From an uncultured Pelagibacteraceae bacterium (lineage in GTDB: Bacteria; Pseudomonadota; Alphaproteobacteria; Pelagibacterales; Pelagibacteraceae): DNA of 40,370 nucleotides. Location of the stretch: positions 1-40,370 of the forward strand of contig CACAWX010000007.1 of NCBI GenBank assembly GCA_902536305.1, given 5' to 3'. The notes below the pieces were generated by a model that saw only the letters and a list, made by a program, of their open reading frames with translations, was not told the DNA's origin and made no database searches. Shown here in pieces: positions 8,563 to 17,722 of this stretch (position 1 is its first letter; every line of letters begins with the position of its first letter). The translations under genes and the position numbers were made by a program.

Positions 8563-9374
8563 ATATTATCTATTAACCTAACTTTATCCAAGTAATATGC
8601 TATGAATATATTAAAGTTCTCATTTAACTTTTTTGGTTTTTCTAAAGTTTTTTGATTAATAATTTCTAAATAATCTATTTTATTTACACCTAATTTAATC
8701 AAATCTTTTTTAAATAAAGTAGAGTCAAATAATTTAAAATTTTTCTTTGTTTTTTTTTTTATTTTAATAAGATAATTAAAAACATCTTTAGCTATTTTCA
8801 TTTGACTTTTATTTAGGTTGAAATTTCTACTCGAACAAGCTACACCACTATGCTCTCGCACAGTTTTACAACTAGTAATTTTAGTAACAATTTTATTTTT
8901 TAAAATATGTTTTTTGATTAAAATGAGTTGTTGAAAGTCTTTGAGACCAAGAAATAAATATTTAGGACGAATAATCTCTAAAAATCTATTAACTACATCT
9001 AATACTCCTTTGAAATGACCTTTTCTATATTTTCCACATAATTTTTTTGCAAATTTATGCAAATAAACTCTGTGAGAAGGTTTAAATTTGAATAAATCCT
9101 TATATGTAGGAAGATATAAATAATTTACTTTGAGTTTTCTTAAAATTTTTAAATCTTTTACTAAATTACGAGGGTATTTTTTATAGTCATCCTTTTTATT
9201 AAATTGCTTTGGATTAACATAAATTGAAACTAAAGTTTTATTTTTGTATCTTTTTGCTGTTTTAATTAACGATATATGGCCTTTATGCAAACCTCCCATA
9301 GTAGGAACAAAAGAAATTGACTTATTATTACCAATTTCACTTTTCAAATGTTCTTTGTTTTTAAATATTTTCAT
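8559..9374 (-). CDS. panC: Pantothenate synthetase
   Basis: PanC condenses pantoate and beta-alanine with ATP to make pantothenate (vitamin B5), the coenzyme A precursor. Landmarks are 'FVPTMGGLHKGHISLI' with the HxGH nucleotide motif as HKGH, 'YVNPKQFNKKDDYKKYPR', 'FLGLKDFQQL' (usual form GxKDxQQ) and 'KTVREHSGVACSSRN'. At 271 residues it is near family length. No panB or panD is adjacent, so whether the pathway is complete is unknown. Its 3' end shares four bases with mgtE, and it diverges from galU across 38 bp. Confidence 0.93.
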   Translation of the reverse strand: MKIFKNKEHLKSEIGNNKSISFVPTMGGLHKGHISLIKTAKRYKNKTLVSIYVNPKQFNKKDDYKKYPRNLVKDLKILRKLKVNYLYLPTYKDLFKFKPSHRVYLHKFAKKLCGKYRKGHFKGVLDVVNRFLEIIRPKYLFLGLKDFQQLILIKKHILKNKIVTKITSCKTVREHSGVACSSRNFNLNKSQMKIAKDVFNYLIKIKKKTKKNFKLFDSTLFKKDLIKLGVNKIDYLEIINQKTLEKPKKLNENFNIFIAYYLDKVRLIDNI

Positions 9375-9412
9375 TTATAAACTTCAATGATATCAACTAT
9401 TATAAGAATCAT

Positions 9413-10231
9413 ATGATAAAACAAGCAATTATTCCCTTGGCAGGACTTGGTACAAGATTGTTACCTTTAACAAGTGTTATGCCAAAAGAGTTACTACCAA
9501 TAAACGGCAAACCGAATCTTGAGTATATTTTGGATGAGTGTTTTGAGGCAGGTATTAAAGAATTTATATTTGTCATTTCAAAAAATAAATTAAGTATCAA
9601 AAAATATTTTTTTAATGATGTGTTTTATAAAAAAATAATCAAAAAGAAAAATGATAAGAGAATAATTGAGGAATTTAAGAAAATTAAAAAGTATCAAAAA
9701 ATGATTAAATTTGTTTATCAAAATAATCCCAAAGGTACAGGTGATGCTGTTTTAAAATGCAGAAAATATATTAAAGATAAATTCTTTTTAATGCTTCTGC
9801 CAGATGATTTAATAATAAATAAAAATTGTTCTAAAGAAATGATCAGCTTACATAAAAAAACTAAAGGTTCAATAATTGCTACAAAAAGAGTAGATAAGAA
9901 AACTGTATCTAGATGGGGTATTTTAGGTTTCTCAGAAAAGAGAAAAAATTTTTTTAGAATAAAAAATGTTATTGAGAAGCCAAGTATAAAACAAGCTCCA
10001 TCTAATTATGCAATAATAGGTAGGTATATTTTACCATCAAAGATATTTTCTGAAATTACAAAGCTAAAAACAGGCCAAGGTGAAGAAATTCATATTACAG
10101 ACGCAATTAAAAACTTAATTTACAGAGGTGAAAAATTTTTTGGTAATATTTTTATGGGAAAATATTTAGATTGCGGTACAATTAACGGCTATATTCAATC
10201 AAGTATCAAAATATTCAAAGGAAAAAAATGA
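9413..10231 (+). CDS. galU: UTP-glucose-1-phosphate uridylyltransferase
   Basis: GalU makes UDP-glucose from UTP and glucose-1-phosphate. The N-terminus 'AIIPLAGLGTRLLPLTSVMPKELLPI' (nucleotide-binding GLGTRLLP and PKELLPI) is diagnostic. Later landmarks are 'NPKGTGDAVLKCR', 'LLPDDLII', 'IEKPS' and 'GEEIHITDAIKNL', and the length of 272 is close to family. It ends in an ATGA overlap with ugd, so the two are translationally coupled and the product feeds directly into UDP-glucuronate. The divergent panC start lies 38 bp upstream, where a TATTAT-like -10 is possible but weak. Confidence 0.93.
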   Translation: MIKQAIIPLAGLGTRLLPLTSVMPKELLPINGKPNLEYILDECFEAGIKEFIFVISKNKLSIKKYFFNDVFYKKIIKKKNDKRIIEEFKKIKKYQKMIKFVYQNNPKGTGDAVLKCRKYIKDKFFLMLLPDDLIINKNCSKEMISLHKKTKGSIIATKRVDKKTVSRWGILGFSEKRKNFFRIKNVIEKPSIKQAPSNYAIIGRYILPSKIFSEITKLKTGQGEEIHITDAIKNLIYRGEKFFGNIFMGKYLDCGTINGYIQSSIKIFKGKK

Positions 10232-11532
10232 AATTATGCATGATAGGTACTGGTTATGTTGGTTTAGTAAGTGGCACTTGTTTTGCTGATATAGGTAACC
10301 AAGTTTATTGTGTAGACAAAGATAAAAATAAAATTGATAAACTTAATTTAGGAGTTTCCCCAATTTATGAGCCAGGTTTAGATGAATTAATAAAAAAAAA
10401 TTATGAAGCTAGACGTTTAATTTTTACTACTGATATTAGAGAAGCTATTAATTCATCTGATTTAATATTTATCTGCGTAGGTACCCCTACAAAAAAAGGA
10501 TCGTTAAAAGTCGACTTATCTTTTGTTTATAAATGTGTTAAAGAAATACTAGCTCATACTAAGAAGAAGAAGATTATTATAACCAAATCAACAGTTCCAG
10601 TCGGTACAGGAGATGAAATAGAAAAGATTATAAAAAAAAAGAAAAAATTTTTTTCAGTTATTTCAAACCCTGAGTTTTTAAGAGAGGGAGAGGCTGTGAG
10701 AGATTTTAGATATCCAGATCGAATTGTTATAGGATCTAACAATAAAAATGAATTCAAAACTATGAGAAAATTATATTCTCCTTTGATCAACAAAGGAGCT
10801 AAATTTTTTAGAACATCAAGAAAGGCGGCTGAGCTAATTAAATATGCTTCAAATGCATTCCTGGCTACAAAAATTACATTTATTAATGAACTTGCTAACT
10901 TATGCGAAAAAACTGGTATCAACATTGAAGATATATCGCTAGGTATTGGTTCTGACTCTAGAATCGGTAGCAGATTTTTACGTACTGGCCCTGCTTATGG
11001 AGGCTCTTGTTTTCCAAAAGATACAAAAGGATTAGTTTCTGTTGCTAAAAATTATAAAACAAATTTATCAATTATTAAATCTGTAATTAATTCAAATCAC
11101 TCAAGAGTAAGATTATTAACTGAGCGTGTTCATAAAATTCTAGGTAAGAACTTAAGGAATAAAAAAATTAGTATTTTAGGAGTTACTTTTAAACCTAATA
11201 CAGACGATATGAGAGACTCAACTAGTTTAAAAATGATACCTTATTTTTGTAAAAAAGGGGCCAAGGTTTCTTACTACGATCCATCTGGAGAGAAAAAAGA
11301 ATTTAAAAGGATTAAAAACTGTATATATAGAAAAAATATTAAAGAAAATTGTACTGATGCAGATCTTATCATAATTCTTACTGAATGGGATGAATTTAAA
11401 TCTATTGATTTTAAAAGAATTAATAAAAAAAAGAATTTAAAAATTTATGATTTAAGAAATTTATATATACCCGAAGAGATGAAAAAAAACAAACTACAAT
11501 ATTATTCAATTGGAAGACCTAATTTAAATTAA
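10228..11532 (+). CDS. ugd: UDP-glucose 6-dehydrogenase
   Basis: Ugd oxidises UDP-glucose to UDP-glucuronate with two NAD+. The 434-residue protein has an N-terminal Rossmann motif 'GTGYVGLVSGTCFADIG', 'TKSTVPVGTGD', 'SNPEFLREGEAVRDF', and the catalytic 'GPAYGGSCFPKDT' with Cys261. The C-terminal domain shows 'ILGVTFKPNTDDMRDS'. It overlaps galU by four bases. In SAR11, UDP-glucose and UDP-glucuronate can supply glucosyl- and glucuronyl-diacylglycerol lipids; that link is inference, as no glycosyltransferase is present here. Its 3' end overlaps ridA by 14 bases on the opposite strand. Confidence 0.95.
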   Translation: MKLCMIGTGYVGLVSGTCFADIGNQVYCVDKDKNKIDKLNLGVSPIYEPGLDELIKKNYEARRLIFTTDIREAINSSDLIFICVGTPTKKGSLKVDLSFVYKCVKEILAHTKKKKIIITKSTVPVGTGDEIEKIIKKKKKFFSVISNPEFLREGEAVRDFRYPDRIVIGSNNKNEFKTMRKLYSPLINKGAKFFRTSRKAAELIKYASNAFLATKITFINELANLCEKTGINIEDISLGIGSDSRIGSRFLRTGPAYGGSCFPKDTKGLVSVAKNYKTNLSIIKSVINSNHSRVRLLTERVHKILGKNLRNKKISILGVTFKPNTDDMRDSTSLKMIPYFCKKGAKVSYYDPSGEKKEFKRIKNCIYRKNIKENCTDADLIIILTEWDEFKSIDFKRINKKKNLKIYDLRNLYIPEEMKKNKLQYYSIGRPNLN

Positions 11533-11989
11533 TTTCAAAAATTCCATCAATTTCAACTGTTACACCAAGTGGCAGGCTATTCACGCTTACAGCAGCTCGC
11601 GTATGCTCACCAATTTTACCCAATATTTTCGAAATAACATCAGAGGCTCCATTAATAACCTTTGGTTGGTCTATAAATTCTTCAGTAGAATTAACATAAC
11701 CGGTTAATTTAATGCATGATTTTATTTTACTTAGATCATCATCACATGCTTTTTTAGCATGTGCGATAAGACTTAAACCACACCTTTGAGCAGCATTATA
11801 ACCTTGTTCAACCGTCAAATCTTTTCCTACTTTACCTGTTATAAGATTTCTATTTTGATCAATTGAAATTTGCCCTGATATAAAAAGTAAATTACCAACA
11901 ATTTTCGTGGCAACATAAGCTCCAACTGGAGTTTTTGGTTCAGGTAGTACAATATTTAATTGTTTTAATTTATCTTCTATCGAACTCAT
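11519..11989 (-). CDS. RidA/YjgF-family protein
   Basis: The RidA family hydrolyses reactive enamine/imine intermediates from PLP enzymes. This 156-residue member belongs to the longer YjgF/chorismate-mutase-like subgroup. Landmarks are 'GAYVATKIVGNLLFISGQI', 'GYNAAQRCGLSLIAHAKKA' and 'GEHTRAAVSVNSLPLGVTVEID'. The Arg in HTRAAVSV matches the conserved catalytic arginine of RidA. It is the last gene of the minus-strand topA group and overlaps the small secreted-protein gene by four bases. The exact substrate is not deducible. Confidence 0.88.
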   Translation of the reverse strand: MSSIEDKLKQLNIVLPEPKTPVGAYVATKIVGNLLFISGQISIDQNRNLITGKVGKDLTVEQGYNAAQRCGLSLIAHAKKACDDDLSKIKSCIKLTGYVNSTEEFIDQPKVINGASDVISKILGKIGEHTRAAVSVNSLPLGVTVEIDGIFEINLN

Positions 11990-12213
11990 TTATTTAACTT
12001 TTTTTTAATCCAATCAGTTAATTTTGAGTCTGTATTAAGTTTTTTTAAACCTTTTTCTCCAAGTTCCTTACCCTTTTTAGCAATACATTTTGTATATTCT
12101 ACTGAGTCTTTTCCAACTTTTTTAAATCCTGGTAAATTTTTACAATCTACCTCAGCTGAGACATCTAATGTAGTAAAAATGATTAATATTCCAATTATAT
12201 AAAATTTTTTCAT
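11986..12213 (-). CDS. Small predicted periplasmic protein, function unknown
   Basis: I do not recognise this 75-residue protein. Residues 1-20 look like a Sec signal peptide: 'MKK', a hydrophobic core 'FYIIGILIIF', and a plausible signal peptidase I site after VSA20. The mature part of about 55 residues is Lys-rich, has two cysteines (Cys24, Cys43) that could form a disulfide, and ends in a probable amphipathic helix 'LTDWIKKKLNK'. ATGA-type overlaps join it to topA upstream and ridA downstream, so it is very likely expressed with them. The tight coupling argues it is a real gene. Confidence 0.75.
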   Translation of the reverse strand: MKKFYIIGILIIFTTLDVSAEVDCKNLPGFKKVGKDSVEYTKCIAKKGKELGEKGLKKLNTDSKLTDWIKKKLNK

Positions 12214-14783
12214 TTACTTTTTCTTTTTTTTCCTTTCTTTAATTTATCATATTCTCGTCTTTTCTCTATTAATATTAAAGCTTCTTCCATCGTTAGATCA
12301 GTTGGATCTTTTTCCTCTGGAATAGTAGCATTAAGAGATTTATATTTAATGTATGGTCCATATTGACCTTTCATTATTCTAACTGGTTTTTTATCTTCAG
12401 GATGTTCTCCTAAATCTTTTATTAATGATGATGAAATTCTCCCAGGTTTAGCATCCGCAATTAGAGTTATTGCTCTGTTAAGACCTATTGAAAAAAGATC
12501 TTCAACATTTTCAAGTCTAGCTGATTTATTTTCACATTTCAAATAAGGACCAAACCTCCCTGAATTTAAAGTAATTTCTTTTCCACTTTCAGGATGCTGC
12601 CCTAAAACTTTAGGCAAAGAGCAAAGAAATTTAGCTTTATCTAAATCTACACTATCAACTTCAATACCCTTAGGTATTGAAACATTTTTTAAATGATCAT
12701 TTTCATCATTTTTCTTTTTTCTTTTTTTCTTTTTAGGTTCTAATTCCTCTTTTTCTTTTTCATATTGCAGATAGGGGCCAAATCGTCCATTTTTTAAATA
12801 TATATCTTTCCCATTTAAATTTTGACCAAGCAATTTCGGCTCTGCTAAATTATATTGAGCAGCAGCTTTACTTTTTGATAGAGGTCTAGTAAATTTACAT
12901 TCTGGATAATTTGAACAACCAATAAATGCTCCACCTCTAAAACTATTTTTTAAACTTAATTCTCCGTTGGAACATAATTTGCATTTTCTATCTATTCCAT
13001 CTTTTTCATCACGATCAAATATTAAAGCTCCTAAACTTTCATTAAGTAGATCTAAAACTTCTCTAGTTCTTTTTTCTTTAACTTCTCCAACATTTTGATA
13101 AAAATCTTTCCAAAAATTATTAAGAACTTCTACCCATTCAATTTTACCACTAGTTATCTCATCTAATTGATTTTCAAGATCAGCAGTAAAATTGTAATCG
13201 ACATATTTTGAAAATAACTTTTCAAGAAAGGCTGAGATTAGCTTACCTCTATCAGTAGGATAAAATCGCTTATTCACCAGTTCGACGTAATTTCTGGTAG
13301 ATAAAACTGTTATAATGCTTGCGTAAGTTGATGGTCTACCTATACCTAATTCTTCCATTTTTTTTACCAAACTTGCCTCTGAAAAACGAGGAGGTGGATC
13401 GGTAAAGTGCTGTTCATCAACAAGTTTTAATATACTCATTTCTTCGCCTTTATTAACCTCTGGTAATATATTTTTTGTGTCCTCATCTGTTTCTTGTGAC
13501 TGATAAACTTTTAAAAATCCATCAAACTTAATTATTGAACCACTCGCTCTGAAATTAATTTTGTCATTCTCTGAGGAAATAATTATTGTGTTACGATCAA
13601 ATTCAGCTGGGGTCATTTGAGATGAGAGTGCTCTAGACCAAATTAATTCGTAAAGTTTAAATTGATCGGCATTGACATACTTTTTAATTTCGGATGGTTT
13701 TCTTGAAATATTAGTAGGTCTTATAGCTTCGTGAGCTTCCTGAGCATTTTTAGCTTTCTTTCCACTATAATTATTTGCATTGTCTGGTAAATATTTTTTA
13801 CCATAATCATCAATTATAAATTTTCTAAAGTCATCAATAGCCTCTTTTGAAATATTTGTTCCATCTGTTCTCATGTAAGTAATTAAACCTGTAGTCTCTC
13901 CTTCGATATCTATACCTTGATATAATCTTTGAGCAATTTGCATAGTGCGTGAAGCACCAAATCCAAATCTGCCTGACGCAGTTTGTTGTAAAGTTGATGT
14001 TGTAAAAGGGGCCAATGGATTCCTTCTAAATACTTTTGAATTTACATCCGAAATCGTAAAATTAGATTTGTTTATAATATCTATTGCTTTATGAATTTCT
14101 TCTCTATTTTTAAATGTAAATCTCTCAACTTTATCTCCATTAAATAAACTTAATTTTGAGATAATATTTTTATTGTCTTTATTTGTAAAATTTGATGCAA
14201 GTGTCCAATACTCTTCAGGATTAAAAAGTTCTATTTCCTTCTCCCTCTCTGTAATTAATTTTAAGGCCACAGATTGCACTCTACCAGCAGACTTTGAGCC
14301 AGGTAATTTAGTCCATAAAATTGGAGAAATATTAAATCCAACAAGATAATCTAGAGCACGCCTCGCTAAATATGCCTCTACTAATGGAAGATGAATTTTT
14401 CTTGGATTTTTAATTGCATCTAAAATTGCTTTTTTTGTAATCTCATTAAAAACAACTCTCTCTAAATGTTTATCTTTTAATAATTTCTTTTTTTCAAGAA
14501 CTTCTTTTACGTGCCAAGCAATAGCCTCTCCCTCACGGTCTGGATCAGTGGCAAGTATAATTTTTTTAGAATCTTCAGCTGCATCAGTAATTTCTTTAAG
14601 ATACTTTTTTGAAAATGAGTCTATCTCCCACAGCATTTCAAATTTTTTTTCAGGATCTACAGAACCATTTTTAGATGGAAGGTCTCTTATGTGCCCATAG
14701 CTAGCTAAAACTAAATAATCTTTACCAAGATATTTATTTATTGTTTTTGCTTTCGCAGGACTTTCAACAATTACTAAATTCAT
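12210..14783 (-). CDS. topA: DNA topoisomerase I
   Basis: TopA relaxes negative supercoils by single-strand passage. The 857-residue protein opens with the Toprim domain ('VIVESPAKAKTINKYLG', 'ATDPDREGEAIAWH'). The gate domains carry the active site 'ITYMRTDGTNIS' with nucleophile Tyr303. The C-terminus has one Cys4 zinc-type motif ('CKLCSNG' to 'GCSNYPEC') followed by three Gly-rich Topo C-terminal repeats, recognisable by 'RFGPYLQYE', 'RFGPYLKCE' and 'QYGPYIKYK', then a Lys-rich tail. This architecture is typical of Alphaproteobacteria. It precedes the small secreted protein and ridA in one transcriptional direction. Confidence 0.97.
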   Translation of the reverse strand: MNLVIVESPAKAKTINKYLGKDYLVLASYGHIRDLPSKNGSVDPEKKFEMLWEIDSFSKKYLKEITDAAEDSKKIILATDPDREGEAIAWHVKEVLEKKKLLKDKHLERVVFNEITKKAILDAIKNPRKIHLPLVEAYLARRALDYLVGFNISPILWTKLPGSKSAGRVQSVALKLITEREKEIELFNPEEYWTLASNFTNKDNKNIISKLSLFNGDKVERFTFKNREEIHKAIDIINKSNFTISDVNSKVFRRNPLAPFTTSTLQQTASGRFGFGASRTMQIAQRLYQGIDIEGETTGLITYMRTDGTNISKEAIDDFRKFIIDDYGKKYLPDNANNYSGKKAKNAQEAHEAIRPTNISRKPSEIKKYVNADQFKLYELIWSRALSSQMTPAEFDRNTIIISSENDKINFRASGSIIKFDGFLKVYQSQETDEDTKNILPEVNKGEEMSILKLVDEQHFTDPPPRFSEASLVKKMEELGIGRPSTYASIITVLSTRNYVELVNKRFYPTDRGKLISAFLEKLFSKYVDYNFTADLENQLDEITSGKIEWVEVLNNFWKDFYQNVGEVKEKRTREVLDLLNESLGALIFDRDEKDGIDRKCKLCSNGELSLKNSFRGGAFIGCSNYPECKFTRPLSKSKAAAQYNLAEPKLLGQNLNGKDIYLKNGRFGPYLQYEKEKEELEPKKKKRKKKNDENDHLKNVSIPKGIEVDSVDLDKAKFLCSLPKVLGQHPESGKEITLNSGRFGPYLKCENKSARLENVEDLFSIGLNRAITLIADAKPGRISSSLIKDLGEHPEDKKPVRIMKGQYGPYIKYKSLNATIPEEKDPTDLTMEEALILIEKRREYDKLKKGKKRKSK

Positions 14784-14788
14784 TATCT

Positions 14789-14821
14789 TATTTTATTTTC
14801 AAATAAAATAGACTTTGTCAA
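14789..14821 (-). promoter_or_regulatory. Possible topA promoter with an AT-only hairpin beside the start codon
   Basis: On the minus strand a perfect TTGACA (14816-14821) precedes topA. A weak AATAAA (14792-14797) lies at 18 bases and TAAAAT (14790-14795) at 20. The same segment holds a perfect 10-bp inverted repeat, TATTTTATTT / AAATAAAATA with a 2-base centre (14789-14810), ending five bases before the ATG. If the promoter works, transcription would start at or very near the start codon, giving a nearly leaderless mRNA. AT richness makes both elements weak evidence. Confidence 0.35.
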
Positions 14822-14857
14822 TTTTTATATTTTAAATGTTATATAGAAAGGGTTAAT

Positions 14858-15445
14858 TTAACGTCTAAAATTTATCTTACTCTCATTAGAATTCTTAAGT
14901 CTAATTATATTATCTTTGTGGGTATAAATAATAATTATAAAAATAATAAATAAAAGATATGTTTGAATTTCATTACCAATGAATATTGAATAAATCCAAA
15001 CAGACATTGATCCAATTATAGATGATAAAGATGAGTATCTAAAAATAATAACAACAAGCAACCAAGCTAAACCAAAAACAACTCCAAGAGAAAAAGAAAT
15101 TCCTAAAATAATACCAAGATAAGCCGCAACACCTTTTCCTCCCTTAAATTTTAACCACAACGGAAAGATATGTCCGATAAAACAAATTAATGCAGATAAA
15201 TAAATTAATTCACTAAAATATTTATGAGCAATGAAAATAGATATATATCCTTTAAGTATATCAAGAATTAAAGTAGCAGCTGCTAAAGATTTTTTTCCAG
15301 TTCTTAATACATTTGTAGTTCCAATATTACCTGAACCAATATTTCTAATATCTTTTCCTAGAAAAAATTTTGTTATTATAAGTCCAAAAGGAATAGATCC
15401 TAATAAGTAGGAATAGATGAAAACATATGCCATATCTAGATTCAT
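14858..15445 (-). CDS. plsY: Glycerol-3-phosphate acyltransferase PlsY
   Basis: PlsY transfers acyl groups from acyl-phosphate to glycerol-3-phosphate, the first step in phosphatidic acid synthesis, in the inner membrane. The 195-residue protein has about five hydrophobic segments and the three family motifs: 'GSIPFGLII', 'NIGSGNIGTTNVLRTG' and 'FKGGKGVAAYLG'. It overlaps the dihydroorotase-like gene by one base and is followed by a 74-bp gap before topA. PlsX is not in this window. Confidence 0.94.
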   Translation of the reverse strand: MNLDMAYVFIYSYLLGSIPFGLIITKFFLGKDIRNIGSGNIGTTNVLRTGKKSLAAATLILDILKGYISIFIAHKYFSELIYLSALICFIGHIFPLWLKFKGGKGVAAYLGIILGISFSLGVVFGLAWLLVVIIFRYSSLSSIIGSMSVWIYSIFIGNEIQTYLLFIIFIIIIYTHKDNIIRLKNSNESKINFRR

Positions 15446-16734
15446 TATTGCTTGAACGCTAGTTGACCATTTAAATAAGTCATAAGAACTTTTCCTTGTA
15501 GATTTCTGCCTTCAATAGCAGTGTTTTTAGATTTGGATTTTAATTTACTTGCATCAACTTTCCACGGAGCTTCTAGATCGAAAATACAAATATCTCCATC
15601 AGAACCTTTAGATAATGATCCTTTTTTAATTTTCAAAATTTTGGCAGGATTTATGGTCAATACTTCGATGATTTTATTTATTGGTAGTGACTCATTGTGA
15701 AACATTTCCAATGATAAAGAAAGTAACGTCTCAACACCAATCGCTCCGGTTGCTGCCTGAGCAAAAGGTAACCTTTTACTCTCTTCATCTTCAGGTAAAT
15801 GATCTGAAACTATCACGTCTATTAGTCCTTCTTTAATACCGTTTACTAATGCCACTCTGTCTTCTTCTAATCGAAGTGGAGGAGATAGCTTTAAAAATGT
15901 TTTGAACTCACCTATGTCATTTTCATTTAACGATAAATTATTAATTGAAACTCCAACTGTAAATTTGTTTCCATTATTTTTATTTTTTCTAATTACTTCT
16001 AATGATTGTTTAGATGAAATTTGGTTAATGTGATATCTGCAAGGGTATTCACTTAATAAAGTTAGATCTCTTTCAATAATAATTTTCTCAGCAATAGTCG
16101 ATACACCTTCTAAACCTAGCCTCGTTGCTATCTCTCCATCATTAATACATGCATTTTTTGATAACTCAAAATCTTCGGCATGTTGCATTATTAAAACTCC
16201 TATATCTGATGCGTAATCCATTATTCTTGCCATTAATTCTGTATTTTGAATAGTTTTGTTAACATCGCTAAATCCAATAATTCCTCTGCCAGATAGCAAA
16301 CCAAATTCAGTCATTAATTTACCCTCTGATTGCTTAGTTATAGAAGCACATGGAAATAGATTAACGTTTGCTTTATCTCTTCCTCTTCGAATAATAAAAT
16401 CAACCATAGAGACGTTATCTATAAATGGTTTTGTATTAGGCATAGTAACAATTGAAGTAACGCCTCCTGCTAATGCTGCATGACTTAATGTTCTAAAATT
16501 TTCTTTGTATTCATAACCAGGCTCCCCAACAAATGCTTTCATGTCTACTAAACCAGGAATTAAAATATTTCCTTTAACATCAATGATCTCTGCATTTGGA
16601 TTTGCATCTTTTTTTGTTACACTTTTACCTATAGCTTTGACTTTACCATTGTCATTTAGTATCAAGGACCCTTTTTCATCCATTTTTTGAGAGGGATCAA
16701 TTATTCTTGCATTAATAAAAATTTTTTCTTTCAT
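15445..16734 (-). CDS. pyrC: Dihydroorotase-like protein with lost metal ligands (PyrC/PyrX type)
   Basis: This 429-residue amidohydrolase-fold protein resembles dihydroorotase of the aspartate-carbamoyltransferase-associated kind: 'ILIPGLVDM', 'GEPGYEYKENF', 'ALAGGVTSIVTMPNTKP', 'MQHAED' and 'ATGAIGVETLLSLSL'. Key active-site residues differ. The usual D-x-H-x-H reads D64-M-K-A-F68, the usual HIS-type histidine is Gln238 in 'HINQIS', and DHAPH reads DHLPE (311-315); Asp311 remains. Such degeneration is known in PyrX, a non-catalytic partner of ATCase in Pseudomonas. It lies one base after pyrB. The family is certain, but catalytic activity is doubtful. Confidence 0.85.
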   Translation of the reverse strand: MKEKIFINARIIDPSQKMDEKGSLILNDNGKVKAIGKSVTKKDANPNAEIIDVKGNILIPGLVDMKAFVGEPGYEYKENFRTLSHAALAGGVTSIVTMPNTKPFIDNVSMVDFIIRRGRDKANVNLFPCASITKQSEGKLMTEFGLLSGRGIIGFSDVNKTIQNTELMARIMDYASDIGVLIMQHAEDFELSKNACINDGEIATRLGLEGVSTIAEKIIIERDLTLLSEYPCRYHINQISSKQSLEVIRKNKNNGNKFTVGVSINNLSLNENDIGEFKTFLKLSPPLRLEEDRVALVNGIKEGLIDVIVSDHLPEDEESKRLPFAQAATGAIGVETLLSLSLEMFHNESLPINKIIEVLTINPAKILKIKKGSLSKGSDGDICIFDLEAPWKVDASKLKSKSKNTAIEGRNLQGKVLMTYLNGQLAFKQ

Positions 16735-17679
16735 TTATTTACAATATTTTTTTAAACATGCCATTCTTACTGCTACACCTAACTCAACTTGTTCCTTGAC
16801 TAAGCTTACATTTATATCGTCAGCTAATTTTGTATCAATTTCTACACCTCTATTCATTGGACCAGGGTGCATAATCAATGCATCTTTTTTTGCATACTTT
16901 AATTTTTCAGGAGTTAAACCGTAAAACTCATAATATTCTCTTTTTGAAGGCAAGAAAGATCCTTGCATCCTCTCATTTTGCAATCTTAACATCATTACGA
17001 TATCACATCCATCAAGACCTTTTTTCATATCTGTAAAAGATTTTACACCCATTCTATTTATTGCTTTAGGCATTAAAGTTTTTGGAGCAATGACATTAAC
17101 TTCAGCTCCCAACATATTCATTAAGTAAATATTAGATCTTGCTACTCTTGAATGAAGAATGTCTCCACATATAGCTATTTTTAAGCCCTCAATTTTTCCA
17201 ATTCTATTAATTATTGTTAGAGCATCGAGTAGAGCTTGAGTAGGGTGTTCTCTTCTACCATCACCAGCATTAATAACTGCGCAATTTACTTTTTGAGATA
17301 ATAAATTTGGCGCTCCTGAGTCTTGATGTCTAATTACAATTAAGTCAGGGTGCATTGCATTTAGAGTCATCGCAGTGTCTATTAAAGTCTCACCTTTTTT
17401 TAGTGCTGAATTGTCCATGTTCATAGACATTACATCTGCACCCAATCTCTTTCCTGCTAAATCAAAAGAACTTTGAGTCCTAGTCGATGGCTCAAAAAAT
17501 AAATTTATTTGCGTTTTCCCTCTTAGAATATCTAATTTTTTTGAGTCACTTCTATTTAATTTTATAAATTTTTTTGCTTCATCAAGAATTGATTTAGCTT
17601 CTAATATTGATAGATTTTGAATTCCAAGGAGGTGTTTAGGAGTGTTTTTAATAGCTGTAATGTTTTTCTTAACTGCCAT
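16735..17679 (-). CDS. pyrB: Aspartate carbamoyltransferase catalytic subunit
   Basis: PyrB condenses carbamoyl phosphate and aspartate in pyrimidine synthesis. Landmarks are '[22 protein letters not shown]' (carbamoyl-phosphate loop STRT), '[15 protein letters not shown]', '[15 protein letters not shown]', '[17 protein letters not shown]' and '[13 protein letters not shown]'. I start at ATG 17679 (314 residues); an in-frame TTG at 17688 would add three residues (M-I-L) with no better ribosome site. No pyrI regulatory gene is present. It directly precedes the dihydroorotase-like gene, which supports a PyrB-PyrX complex. Confidence 0.96.
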   Translation of the reverse strand: MAVKKNITAIKNTPKHLLGIQNLSILEAKSILDEAKKFIKLNRSDSKKLDILRGKTQINLFFEPSTRTQSSFDLAGKRLGADVMSMNMDNSALKKGETLIDTAMTLNAMHPDLIVIRHQDSGAPNLLSQKVNCAVINAGDGRREHPTQALLDALTIINRIGKIEGLKIAICGDILHSRVARSNIYLMNMLGAEVNVIAPKTLMPKAINRMGVKSFTDMKKGLDGCDIVMMLRLQNERMQGSFLPSKREYYEFYGLTPEKLKYAKKDALIMHPGPMNRGVEIDTKLADDINVSLVKEQVELGVAVRMACLKKYCK

Positions 17680-17722
17680 TAAAATCAACTCTATAGGCGT
17701 TTTACAGCATCAGATCAAGTAA

